A stretch of 61,456 nucleotides of DNA from CTSOIL-112 sp964293815 (lineage in GTDB: Bacteria > Pseudomonadota > Gammaproteobacteria > Burkholderiales > Burkholderiaceae), in NCBI GenBank assembly GCA_964293815.1, contig CAXYYC010000012.1, forward strand, positions 1 to 61,456, given 5' to 3'. The translations under genes were made by a program, and so were the position numbers. Position 1 is the first letter of the stretch. Every line of letters begins with the position of its first letter. The notes beneath the pieces were generated by a model, which worked only from the letters and a program-made list of their open reading frames with translations, had not been told where the DNA came from and did not search any database. Below, one piece after another: positions 18,608-27,297 of the stretch.

Positions 18608-19975
18608 TTAGACCGTCAACAACAGATTTTCACGCTCCCACGGGCTGATCACTTTCATAAATTCTTCGTACTCGGCGTCTTTGACCGAGATGTACAAATT
18701 CACAAAGTCTTCGCCCAATACTTCGTGCAGCTCTGGGCATTCGTCCAAAGCGTGTAGGGCTTCGCCCAAACTGCGCGGCAATTCAAAGTCCAAACCATTG
18801 ATCGCGCCGACGGTTTCCGCCGTTGGTTCGATTTGGTTTTTAATGCCCAAATAGCCACAGGCCAAAGTCACGGCCAAAGCGACGTATGGATTCGCATCCG
18901 AACCGGCAATACGATTTTCCACGCGGCGCGCCGCAGGCGATGAAAACGGTACGCGGAAACCCACCGTACGGTTATCACGCCCCCATTGCACGTTAATCGG
19001 CGCAGAAGCGTTGCGCGTGATACGACGGTATGAGTTCACATACGGCGCAACCAGCGCCATTGCCAACGGCATGTATTTTTGCAAACCGCCGATGTAATGT
19101 AAAAATTGATCCGACATACTGCCATCGGCGCGGCTGAAAATATTGTTGCCAGTATCCAAATCAATCACAGATTGGTGAATGTGCATGGCCGAGCCTGGCT
19201 CGCCCTGCATTGGCTTGGCCATAAACGTGGCGAACATATCGTGGCGAATCGCCGCTTCGCGCAAGGTGCGTTTAAAGAAAAAGACTTTATCGGCCAAATC
19301 CAACGGCTTGCCATGCAAGAAGTTGATCTCCATCTGACCCGCACCGACCTCGTGAATCAGCGTATCCACGTCCAAATCCATCGCTTCGGTGTAGTCGTAA
19401 ATATCCTCAAACAGCGGGTCAAATTCATTCACCGCGTCGATACTGTACGGCTGACGACCGGCTTCGCGGCGGCCATTGCGACCGACTGGTGGGATCAACA
19501 ATTGATTCGGATCGGTATTTTTGCTCACCAAGTAGAATTCCAACTCAGGCGCCACCACGGGTGACCAGCCTTCTTTAGCGTACAAATTTTCCACACGACG
19601 CAGCACCGAACGCGGCGCGAACTGTACCAATGAGCCGTCGTGGTTAAAGCAATCATGCAATACCTGCGCGGTCGCATCCTGCGCCCACGGTACCAAACGC
19701 ACGGTGGTTGGATCAGGGCGCAATTCCATATCGTTGTCCGTCGGGGCGATGATGGAGTTAAAGACATCGGACTCAGGGTATTCGCCGGTCACGGTTGCGC
19801 CGAAAATCGCCTCGGGCAAGCGCATGCCTTTTTCTTCAGAGAATTTATTACGCGGCAAAATTTTCCCGCGTGCCACACCGGTCAAATCGGGAACCAAGCA
19901 TTCGATTTCCGTCACACGGTTTTCATCAAGCCAGCGTTCCATTTCGTGAAACGTGGTAAATTTTTGGAAAGTCAT
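18608..19975 (-). CDS. puuA: gamma-glutamylputrescine synthetase (glutamine synthetase family)
   Basis: This 455-residue glutamine-synthetase-fold ligase has an N-terminal beta-grasp region (VTEIECLVPDLTGVARGK), the metal/glutamate site in VGAGQMEINFLHG, the ATP site around GSAMHIHQSV, and the C-terminal RRVENRIAGSDANPYVAL. In the Puu pathway it joins glutamate to putrescine at the cost of ATP, the committed step. Adjacent puuD and the putrescine transporter support this over a housekeeping GlnA, which it does not resemble in its N-terminus. GGAG is 6 nt before the start. Confidence 0.9.
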   Translation of the reverse strand: MTFQKFTTFHEMERWLDENRVTEIECLVPDLTGVARGKILPRNKFSEEKGMRLPEAIFGATVTGEYPESDVFNSIIAPTDNDMELRPDPTTVRLVPWAQDATAQVLHDCFNHDGSLVQFAPRSVLRRVENLYAKEGWSPVVAPELEFYLVSKNTDPNQLLIPPVGRNGRREAGRQPYSIDAVNEFDPLFEDIYDYTEAMDLDVDTLIHEVGAGQMEINFLHGKPLDLADKVFFFKRTLREAAIRHDMFATFMAKPMQGEPGSAMHIHQSVIDLDTGNNIFSRADGSMSDQFLHYIGGLQKYMPLAMALVAPYVNSYRRITRNASAPINVQWGRDNRTVGFRVPFSSPAARRVENRIAGSDANPYVALAVTLACGYLGIKNQIEPTAETVGAINGLDFELPRSLGEALHALDECPELHEVLGEDFVNLYISVKDAEYEEFMKVISPWERENLLLTV

Positions 19976-20099
19976 AGGTACTCCTTTAAATAGTTGTTCT
20001 GTTTCAATATATTGTTTTTTATACTTTTTCTACGCCAATTATGCTTGAACTTGGTCAAAAAATCATGTTCGCTTGTACACAGTTCACCCCGACATTGGC

Positions 20100-20978
20100 T
20101 CATTCATCGCCCAGCGAGTCCAGTTCTGAACGTAAACGTGCCCGTCGATAATCCTTTTGCTCACGGTAGGCGCGATAGGCACGACAAGCATCACCAAAAG
20201 CGGCGAACAAAGCCAGTGAATCGGGATTGTTCAGCATATTCCACTCAGGATGCCATTGCACCGCCAAGCCAAAGCTCGGATGCGACTCAATCCGAAACGC
20301 TTCAACCAAGCCATCCGGTGCAAAGGCCTCGGCCACCAAGCCATCACCCAGACGTTTGATGCCCTGACCATGCACCGAGTTGACCATCAATTCGGTTTTG
20401 CCGGTGATGGCGGCAATCGCGCTATCAGCCTCCAAACGCACCGGATGCGCCACGGCGTATTGCACCTCTACCGGCGCGGTCTTGTCCTCACGATGGTCAT
20501 TTAACCCCGCCACATCATGCACCGCCTGATGCAACGAACCGCCAAAAGCCACGTTCATTTCCTGAAAGCCACGACACACGCCGAACAGCGGAATACCCCG
20601 TGCTAAAGCCTGTCGAACCAGCGGGATCGTCGCCTCGTCACGAAATACATCCTGCGGCAAATGCGGCTGGCTGATGGTTTCGCCATACAACTCCGCATTC
20701 ACATTGGAAGGCGAGCCAGACAGAAACACCCCGTCGGCCGCATCCAGCAGGACATCAATGTCCAACTCTTTGCCCATCGCTGGGATAAACAAGGTGGTGC
20801 ATTGTCCCCCATAAAACACTGCATCAGCGTATTTGCGCTGAACCGTATGCGCCGCATGGACACCCACCTGATTGCTGCACGCCGGAATCAACACAATCGC
20901 CGAGCGCCGATGCCCAGTTGGAATCTCTTTGGGCAACTGCTCGGATGATGACTGCGAGGCAAGCGACAAATCGCTCAT
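20100..20978 (-). CDS. puuD: gamma-glutamyl-GABA hydrolase (class I amidotransferase-like)
   Basis: This 292-residue peptidase C26 protein has the nucleophilic cysteine in GVCRGFQEMNVAFGG (~150) and the catalytic His in VQWHPEW near residue 255. It cleaves gamma-glutamyl-GABA to glutamate and GABA in the cytoplasm, the last step of the Puu route. It is the first gene of the minus-strand putrescine locus and diverges from a MocR-type regulator gene, with a 394-bp control region between them. AGGA lies 8 nt upstream of the start. Confidence 0.92.
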   Translation of the reverse strand: MSDLSLASQSSSEQLPKEIPTGHRRSAIVLIPACSNQVGVHAAHTVQRKYADAVFYGGQCTTLFIPAMGKELDIDVLLDAADGVFLSGSPSNVNAELYGETISQPHLPQDVFRDEATIPLVRQALARGIPLFGVCRGFQEMNVAFGGSLHQAVHDVAGLNDHREDKTAPVEVQYAVAHPVRLEADSAIAAITGKTELMVNSVHGQGIKRLGDGLVAEAFAPDGLVEAFRIESHPSFGLAVQWHPEWNMLNNPDSLALFAAFGDACRAYRAYREQKDYRRARLRSELDSLGDE

Positions 20979-21372
20979 AAAATACGATCCTTATGTAAAA
21001 ATCAGTCAAAAATCATTGAGAACCATTCATCAGTGGCGGCGCATACACCTCACGCATCACCATTCATCGCCAGTAGCGACGATAGGCCAGTATAGAGTAG
21101 CGCATGAACACTCAATAGCGCCACTTATCACCCAAGTTCCGAACCAATGATCGCGTTCTTACCGTTTAAAACGCTCATTATCCCCCATTTTGATGCAGAC
21201 CACCTCTTTTTACAACAAGCCAGAAAACATAATTGTCACCCAAATACAGCAAAATTTGCACACAAGTACAGCCAATTTGGTTAGAATTTACCTATAAAAT
21301 ATACAGATCAAGCAGGCCATTTGTCCATTCATCCGATTAACACTTCGGGCAAACCCTGCACAGGAGACATCT
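20979..21372. promoter_or_regulatory. divergent control region between puuD and the MocR regulator gene
   Basis: This 394-bp region has no gene. It becomes AT-rich towards the regulator gene. It holds two direct copies of TACAGC followed by an AATTTG-like stretch at 21245-21258 and 21267-21280, with a 22-bp period (two helical turns), and a further TACAG at 21302. Tandem direct repeats on one helix face are the usual operator layout for MocR/GabR proteins. The assignment is inference. Confidence 0.5.
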
Positions 21373-22896
21373 ATGCGCCGCACGCCATTAGCCGAGCTAT
21401 TGCAAAATGAGCTCGAACGACAAGATTTTCACCCGCGCCTACCCGGTTACAAACGGGTGTACGAAGCCATCCGTAGCGCCATCGTCAATCGCCGCCTGCC
21501 TGCGGGCAGTAAGCTGCCCAGCTCACGCGACTTAGCACGCGAGTTGTCCGCCTCGCGCAATATGATTGTCGCCGCCTATGACCAGCTTCAGGCTGAAGGC
21601 TACGTCAGCAGCCAAACCGGCAGCGGAACCTACGTCACCGATGTATTGCCCGACGGCTTATCCGAAGGTTACATGAGTGAAACGGGTAGCAACAGCAACG
21701 CAACCCACACAGATTCGGAGCAAGAGGCATTCATCAGCCTGTCACAACGCGGTTCACGCCTGACACGCGAACAGGGTTACAACGCCTACGAGGTACAACC
21801 GCTGGCTTTGTCCGGCAAAATGGATTTACTTAATTTTCCAGTCAAAACTTGGCAACGCGTGCAAAATCAAGTGTGGCGACGCGAAGAGGTCGCTCTATAC
21901 GACTATGACAGTCGCGGCGGCTACGCACCATTGAAAAAAGCGGTTGCCGATTACCTGCGTATTTCACGCGGCGTGTCACTGGAGCCGGAGCAAGTCTTGA
22001 TTACCGCTGGAACTCAGCAATCACTCGATCTCATCAGCCGCATGCTGGCCGACCAAAATGATGTGGCGTGGGTGGAAAACCCGTGTTATTGGGGGGCATG
22101 GAGTTCGTTCTATGCCAATGATTTGGCTATCCGCGCAATTGCCGTGGACAACGAGGGCATGAATCCGAGCGCGACCGATTTGAGTAGCGCGCCGCCCAAA
22201 TTCATCTACATCACCCCGTCGCACCAATATCCGACCGGCGCGGTGATGTCATTGCCTCGGCGCCGCCAATTGATCGACTATGCGCAACAATCCGGCGCGT
22301 GGTTGCTGGAGGATGATTACGACAGCGAGTTTCGCTATTCCGGCCGCCCAATCGCCTCTTTACAAGGTCTGGCATACGAATCGGGTATCAGCCGCGTGTT
22401 GTATATGGGGACGTTTTCCAAAGTGATGTTCCCCGGCATTAAGTTATCGTATTTGGTCTTACCCAAAGCGCTGATTCACTCGTTTCAAACCGCCTTGTAT
22501 GATTTGTACCGCCCGGGGCAATTGCATTTGCAGGCCAGTTTGGCGGAGTTCATCGAACAAGGACACTTCACCACGCATATTCGCCGCCTGCGTCAGGCGT
22601 ATGCGCAACGCCGCACCATTTTATTGGCCGTCCTCAACAAAACCCTGAATGGGCCAGTGGAGCAAATCATTGATGACGCGGGCTTGCATTTGGTGGTGAA
22701 GCTGCCCGCGCGCACGGATGACGTGCAAATCGCCAACCGCTGTCATACGCAAGGGCTGTCCGTACGACCGCTCTCGCGCTACTACATCGGCGCGACCGAT
22801 GTGCGCGGCTTGGTCGTCGGCTTTGCCTATGTGGACGCCAGTGATTTGGTGACCTGCGGCAAAATGCTCGGACAGGTGCTGAACGAGTATTTGTGA
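21373..22896 (+). CDS. MocR/GabR-type PLP-binding transcriptional regulator
   Basis: This 507-residue protein has an N-terminal GntR winged helix (residues ~20-95, with GSKLPSSRDLARELSASRN and YVSSQTGSGTYV) joined by an acidic/serine-rich linker to an aminotransferase class I fold. The PLP lysine is expected in GTFSKVMFPGIKLSYL. Such regulators sense an amine or aldehyde through PLP chemistry and often control GABA, pyridoxal or polyamine genes. It is divergent from puuD, so the putrescine locus is the likely target. GGAG lies 7 nt before the start. Not close enough by eye to call GabR or PdxR. Confidence 0.88.
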   Translation: MRRTPLAELLQNELERQDFHPRLPGYKRVYEAIRSAIVNRRLPAGSKLPSSRDLARELSASRNMIVAAYDQLQAEGYVSSQTGSGTYVTDVLPDGLSEGYMSETGSNSNATHTDSEQEAFISLSQRGSRLTREQGYNAYEVQPLALSGKMDLLNFPVKTWQRVQNQVWRREEVALYDYDSRGGYAPLKKAVADYLRISRGVSLEPEQVLITAGTQQSLDLISRMLADQNDVAWVENPCYWGAWSSFYANDLAIRAIAVDNEGMNPSATDLSSAPPKFIYITPSHQYPTGAVMSLPRRRQLIDYAQQSGAWLLEDDYDSEFRYSGRPIASLQGLAYESGISRVLYMGTFSKVMFPGIKLSYLVLPKALIHSFQTALYDLYRPGQLHLQASLAEFIEQGHFTTHIRRLRQAYAQRRTILLAVLNKTLNGPVEQIIDDAGLHLVVKLPARTDDVQIANRCHTQGLSVRPLSRYYIGATDVRGLVVGFAYVDASDLVTCGKMLGQVLNEYL

Positions 22897-22914
22897 TGCG
22901 CCAACACAACGTAT

Positions 22915-22939
22915 AAAGGCTGTCTCAATGACAGCCTTT
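22915..22939. terminator. bidirectional terminator between the MocR gene and ccoH
   Basis: AAAGGCTGTC (22915-22924) and GACAGCCTTT (22930-22939) form a perfect 10-bp stem with loop TCAAT. It lies between convergent genes, with short T tails on both strands. Confidence 0.7.
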
Positions 22940-22966
22940 ATTGTAGCCAAATAGATAACGCGTCGA

Positions 22967-23476
22967 TTAGGGCTTGAGCACGATATGCGTTGGCGTGGTG
23001 TTGTCCAAACGGTCAGAAATGCGCCAATCCGGACCAATCACCCGCGCCAGCCAAGTGGCTTGCGACATATTGGCGGGAATTTTGCCTTGCCAAACACCAT
23101 CCCCTTTGGGCACCAAAGACGCGCTCAAATCTTTATCCTGAAAGCTCAGGTTTTCTATTTCGAGCAAAATCGGCTGACCCGCCAAACTTTTGATGGTCGC
23201 CGGATCCTTGGCACTCAAACTCATGGTGACGTTTTGACCATCAATGGCGATATCGGCAGACAAGCCCAAAGCGGCGGCTTTTTTATCACGCTCCAAATCT
23301 GCGTTCACCGCCAAGCCTTCTTTATAATAGTCTTTCGAAATCACGCTGTCCATGCCATTGATGGCGAGGAAATACGTGGTTATAGAAGCGATCACCACAG
23401 AGGTGGGTAGACCGATCAAAACCCATGGCCAAAACTGTTTATACCACGGTGTTACTGTATTTCCTGTCTGCATCAT
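22967..23476 (-). CDS. ccoH: cbb3 oxidase assembly protein FixH/CcoH
   Basis: This 169-residue protein has one N-terminal membrane helix (WVLIGLPTSVVIASITTYFL, ~14-33), a conserved DYYKEGLAVN segment near residue 50 and a periplasmic beta-rich domain. That is the FixH layout. FixH/CcoH supports cbb3 oxidase assembly, probably copper handling or stabilisation of CcoN and CcoP intermediates. It follows ccoG by 13 bp on the same strand and is the last gene of the cluster. Confidence 0.85.
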   Translation of the reverse strand: MMQTGNTVTPWYKQFWPWVLIGLPTSVVIASITTYFLAINGMDSVISKDYYKEGLAVNADLERDKKAAALGLSADIAIDGQNVTMSLSAKDPATIKSLAGQPILLEIENLSFQDKDLSASLVPKGDGVWQGKIPANMSQATWLARVIGPDWRISDRLDNTTPTHIVLKP

Positions 23477-23489
23477 TTCGCCCTAAAAC

Positions 23490-25004
23490 TTATTTTTTCA
23501 AACCATAATAGATCGATTCGCGTTCAATCTCATCGCCCGTCTCAGTAGACACTGCGCGGATGGTGATTGGCACGCCTTGATCCGTCACGCCGGCCAATTT
23601 GGCTTTTTCAGGATCGAGTTGCACACGAATCACTTTGACATCGGTTGACGCCGGATCCAGCTCAACTTCTGACTTGCCCGCCAATTTCAATCCGCCCACA
23701 CCAGATACGCTCAATTGTACCTTATGCGGCACTTCACCGGTATTGGACAATTGCAGTTTAAACACGTTTTCAATCATACCGTCTTCATTCGTCCGCGCAA
23801 TCGTGCGTGCATCACGCTCCACAACCATGCGAATCACAGTTCGCTGTGTGATGCTATAGAACAAACCACCGACCAAGATCAACAAAATCGCGCTATACAG
23901 CAAGACACGAGGACGCACAGCACGCTTGAGCAACTGATTGGTAGTGAATTTGTTTTTCACGCCGTTTTCAGTGTCATAGCGAATCAAACCACGCTCATAA
24001 CCCATTTTGTCCATGATTTCGTTACAGCCGTCAATACACGCACCACAGCCAATGCACTCGTATTGCAAGCCATTGCGAATATCAATCCCTGTCGGACAAA
24101 CGTCCACGCAGACACCGCAATCGATACAGTCGCCTTTACCGATGGTTTTCGGATCAATGTTTTTCTTACGCGGGCCGCGTGATTCACCACGCGCCTCATC
24201 ATACGTCACGATCAGGGTATCAGGATCGAACATAACGCCTTGGAAACGCGCATACGGACACATGTATTTACACACTTGCTCACGCATATGACCAGCAAAC
24301 AAGTACATCATGAAACCATAAAAGCCAATCCAGAAAATCTGTGCGCCGCTGGTTTCATGGTGCAGAATCTCACGAATCAACTGCATACCGTTGGTGGAAC
24401 CTTGCGCACCAGTAAAATACGCCACCAGTGTGAAACTCGCTGCCAATGAAAATGCAATCCACAGGCCATGTTTGATGACCTTTTTAACCACCTTGCTGGC
24501 ACTCCACGGCGCTTTGTGCAAACGCAACTGAGCGGCACGGTTGCCCTCGACTTTGCGTTCAATCCACATGAAAATCTCGGTATAAACCGTTTGTGGGCAG
24601 GTGTAACCACACCACAAGCGTCCAGCCACTGCGGTAAACAGGAACAAGGCTAACGCACAAATAATCAGAACAATGGTCATGTAGACCACATCTGTCGGCG
24701 AGAATGTCCAACCGAAAATATAGAAAAAGCGCTTTTGCAAATCAAACCAAACGGCAGGACGATCATTCCATTTGAGCCATGGCGTCACGAAATACAGCAA
24801 TTGCGTCAACCAAACGAATAGCCAACGTAGATTGTTGAATTTACCAGAAACCTCACGCATAAAAATTTTCTTATGCGCAGCAAACAAGCCCTGCCCATCC
24901 TTACCATTTGGTAATGTCGGCGTATCGGCTTTGCGTTGCGACGAGCCTTGTTGAGCAGGGCTCTCGCCCTCTTCAACCTTTGCATAAAATACCGGACGAT
25001 TCAT
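23490..25004 (-). CDS. ccoG: cbb3 oxidase accessory ferredoxin-like protein CcoG (FixG/RdxA)
   Basis: This 504-residue membrane protein has several N-terminal helices, the GRLWCGYTCPQTVYTEIFMW segment, and two 4Fe-4S clusters (CIDCGVCVDVCPTGID and CIGCGACIDGC, around residues 290-330). A C-terminal Ig-like domain follows. CcoG reduces copper for insertion into the CuB centre of the oxidase. GAGGA lies 5 nt before the start. A terminator upstream (25095-25133) separates it from ccoNOQP, so it may have its own promoter in the AT-rich stretch 25020-25090. Confidence 0.93.
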   Translation of the reverse strand: MNRPVFYAKVEEGESPAQQGSSQRKADTPTLPNGKDGQGLFAAHKKIFMREVSGKFNNLRWLFVWLTQLLYFVTPWLKWNDRPAVWFDLQKRFFYIFGWTFSPTDVVYMTIVLIICALALFLFTAVAGRLWCGYTCPQTVYTEIFMWIERKVEGNRAAQLRLHKAPWSASKVVKKVIKHGLWIAFSLAASFTLVAYFTGAQGSTNGMQLIREILHHETSGAQIFWIGFYGFMMYLFAGHMREQVCKYMCPYARFQGVMFDPDTLIVTYDEARGESRGPRKKNIDPKTIGKGDCIDCGVCVDVCPTGIDIRNGLQYECIGCGACIDGCNEIMDKMGYERGLIRYDTENGVKNKFTTNQLLKRAVRPRVLLYSAILLILVGGLFYSITQRTVIRMVVERDARTIARTNEDGMIENVFKLQLSNTGEVPHKVQLSVSGVGGLKLAGKSEVELDPASTDVKVIRVQLDPEKAKLAGVTDQGVPITIRAVSTETGDEIERESIYYGLKK

Positions 25005-25094
25005 TGTTTCCTCTTCATCAAACAGGTCTTAATACGATTTTGTAATTTACTTATTTCAATTACAATTATTTCATTCAATACTGAAATCATACAC

Positions 25095-25133
25095 TAAAAA
25101 GAAGCGCACAGTCTATACCTGCGCGCCCTTCTT
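25095..25133 (-). terminator. terminator after ccoP
   Basis: On the minus strand AGAAG and CGCGCAG pair with CTGTGCG and CTTCT around a 7-nt loop, with a 2-nt bulge and one G-U pair, followed by TTTTTAG. It marks the end of ccoNOQP and the boundary with ccoGH. Confidence 0.75.
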
Positions 25134-25189
25134 ATCTTTGCTTTTAGAACACTGAACCCTCAAAAATGAAAGTCCAGTGCGCCAATATA

Positions 25190-26386
25190 TTATTTATTAA
25201 CTTCTTTCACTGCAGAGACTGCCAGACATTCGCTTTCGCCTTTGGCTTTCGCATCAGCACGCGCTTGATCCAATGCCGCTTTATTGGCCGCAGTGGCTTG
25301 TGCCAAATATGGCGGCGGTGCATCTGGGTTTTTCACCTTGTCATTGTCATCACGATTCAACTGCCATACATAAGCAGCCAATACATGGATACGACCTTGA
25401 CCCAGCAAACAATCCCATGAAGGCATCACGTTTTTATCGCGACCTTTGCTGATAGTTTCGGTCAGGGTTTTCATATCACCGCCAAACAACCAAACTTTAT
25501 CGGTCAGATTCGGCGCACCAGTAGCGGCCAAAGCGCCGGTTTCATCTGACAAAGAACCTTTACCCGAAGCGGTGTGACAGGCCGCGCAAACTGCAAACTT
25601 ATCTTTACCGCGAGCCGCCGCTACCGCATCGTGAGCACTGTTGGACAATGACAAAACATAATTGGCCACATCATTCACGCCTTCCGCACCACCCAAAACC
25701 TCCCCGTGTGCCGGCATAATACCGTGACGACCTGTGGTGATGGATTGAGTAATCGCTTCTGGGAAGCCGCCATACAGCCAGTCACTGTCGGTCAAGTTCG
25801 GATAGCCATTACCACCACGCGCATCCGAGCCGTGACATTGTGCACAGTTATTCAGGAACAAGCGCTCGCCGACTTTCATCGCTTCTTTGTTATTCGACAA
25901 ATCAGCAAAGCCCATGGTACCGAATTTATCATACAGTGGTTTTGCGGTGGCTTCCAGTTTGGCTTTTTCGATTTCGTATTGTTTTTGCTCAGTCCAGCCG
26001 CCTTTGTATGCCGGATCAATCAAACCCATATTGCCTTTATAGCTACCCAAACCTGGGTATAACCACAAGTAAACTGCACCGAATAACATAGTGATTACAA
26101 ACATCCACACCCACCAACGCGGCAATGGATTGTTATACTCTTGCAATGTTTCATCCCATACGTGTGGTTGAACATGCTCTTCACCAGGTTTATTGGTGCG
26201 CGCACGCAACTGAGTGATCAAAATAGCGATACAGTATAAGAAACCAAAAACGGTGATGGCAATAATAAACCACGACCAAAATGGGCTGGTGAAATCACTT
26301 TCACCAACATTTTTCAATGTTACATCGCCAGCTCCGGTCACGCCGACTTTGAGTTGGGACCATAATAATTGGTCTAATTGATTCAT
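25190..26386 (-). CDS. ccoP: cbb3 cytochrome c oxidase subunit III (dihaem cytochrome c)
   Basis: This 398-residue protein has a leading membrane helix (SWFIIAITVFGFLYCIAILI), a second hydrophobic segment (WVWMFVITMLFGAVYLWLYPG, ~90-110), and two periplasmic c-type haem sites, CAQCH near residue 182 and CAACH near 268, with Met ligands downstream (GIMPAHG, NVMPSWD). It passes electrons from periplasmic carriers to CcoO. AGGA is 7 nt before the start. Longer than typical CcoP by a modest Lys/Ala-rich tail. Confidence 0.95.
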   Translation of the reverse strand: MNQLDQLLWSQLKVGVTGAGDVTLKNVGESDFTSPFWSWFIIAITVFGFLYCIAILITQLRARTNKPGEEHVQPHVWDETLQEYNNPLPRWWVWMFVITMLFGAVYLWLYPGLGSYKGNMGLIDPAYKGGWTEQKQYEIEKAKLEATAKPLYDKFGTMGFADLSNNKEAMKVGERLFLNNCAQCHGSDARGGNGYPNLTDSDWLYGGFPEAITQSITTGRHGIMPAHGEVLGGAEGVNDVANYVLSLSNSAHDAVAAARGKDKFAVCAACHTASGKGSLSDETGALAATGAPNLTDKVWLFGGDMKTLTETISKGRDKNVMPSWDCLLGQGRIHVLAAYVWQLNRDDNDKVKNPDAPPPYLAQATAANKAALDQARADAKAKGESECLAVSAVKEVNK

Positions 26387-26453
26387 GATTCTTTCCTTTT
26401 AAGGTACTACTTTCATGTTGACACAAACATGGATACTGCTTGTTATACAGCGT

Positions 26454-26642
26454 TTACTTAGTTGCCGTAGGGGCAACATTGTTCTCTTCAATTTCCTCGT
26501 GATCTTCTTTCTCAATCACTGATCGCCCCAAGTCTTCCATCATTCGTGCGTTTTTACGACTAAACGACCAATATGTTAGAGCTAAGAAACACAAAAAACA
26601 GGTAACAGTAACAGCAACTCGAGCAAACGTAATTTTATCCAT
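26454..26642 (-). CDS. ccoQ: cbb3 oxidase small subunit CcoQ/FixQ
   Basis: This 62-residue single-helix protein (hydrophobic VAVTVTCFLCFLALTYWSF, ~10-28) has the FixQ-like basic turn SRKNARM and an acidic tail. CcoQ stabilises the assembled oxidase. Its place between ccoO and ccoP is the standard order. The ribosome site is weak. Confidence 0.85.
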   Translation of the reverse strand: MDKITFARVAVTVTCFLCFLALTYWSFSRKNARMMEDLGRSVIEKEDHEEIEENNVAPTATK

Positions 26643-26656
26643 TTGTGCGCAACGCC

Positions 26657-27271
26657 TTATTTATTAGCCAGTGCCAAACCTAAACTTTGCAAGTATGCAA
26701 TCACAGCTTCCATTTCGGTCTTCCCTTGAACTTCTTTAGGCGCAGCTGCAATCTGCTCTGGTGTATAAGGAACACCGACACGGCTCAAAGCACGCATATG
26801 CGCAGAAATCGTGGTGTGATCAACTTTATTGGCTGCCAACCAAGGATATGCGGGCATATTCGATTGAGGTACCACTGAACGCGGATCCATCAAGTGTTTC
26901 ACATGCCAGTCATCTGTATTACGGCCACCTTCACGCGCCAAATCTGGACCAGTACGTTTAGAACCCCATTGGAACGGGTGATCATACACAGACTCACCGG
27001 CAACCGAATAGTGACCGTAGCGCAAAGTTTCCGCGCGGAATGGACGAATCATTTGTGAGTGACAGTTGTAGCAACCCTCACGTTGATACACATCTCGTCC
27101 TGCTAATTGCAATGCCGTGTAAGGTTTCACCCCTTCAATCGGTTGCATTGTTGATTTTTGGAAGAACAGCGGTAAAATTTCTACCAATCCACCAAAAACC
27201 ACAGCTAAGAAAGTAAACACGATCAACCAACCGACTTTACTCTCCATCTTTTCTTGTGAAATAAAACTCAT
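26657..27271 (-). CDS. ccoO: cbb3 cytochrome c oxidase subunit II (monohaem cytochrome c)
   Basis: This 204-residue protein has an N-terminal anchor (VGWLIVFTFLAVVFGGLVEIL), one c-haem site CYNCH near residue 67, the family segment MIRPFRAETLRYGHYSVAGESVYDHPFQWG (given here only as a landmark at ~73-102) and an NMPAYPWL methionine ligand region. It relays electrons from CcoP to CcoN. It starts 26 bp after ccoN. Confidence 0.95.
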   Translation of the reverse strand: MSFISQEKMESKVGWLIVFTFLAVVFGGLVEILPLFFQKSTMQPIEGVKPYTALQLAGRDVYQREGCYNCHSQMIRPFRAETLRYGHYSVAGESVYDHPFQWGSKRTGPDLAREGGRNTDDWHVKHLMDPRSVVPQSNMPAYPWLAANKVDHTTISAHMRALSRVGVPYTPEQIAAAPKEVQGKTEMEAVIAYLQSLGLALANK

Positions 27272-27297
27272 GGTATTTTCTCCAAACCGAAGGTCAA

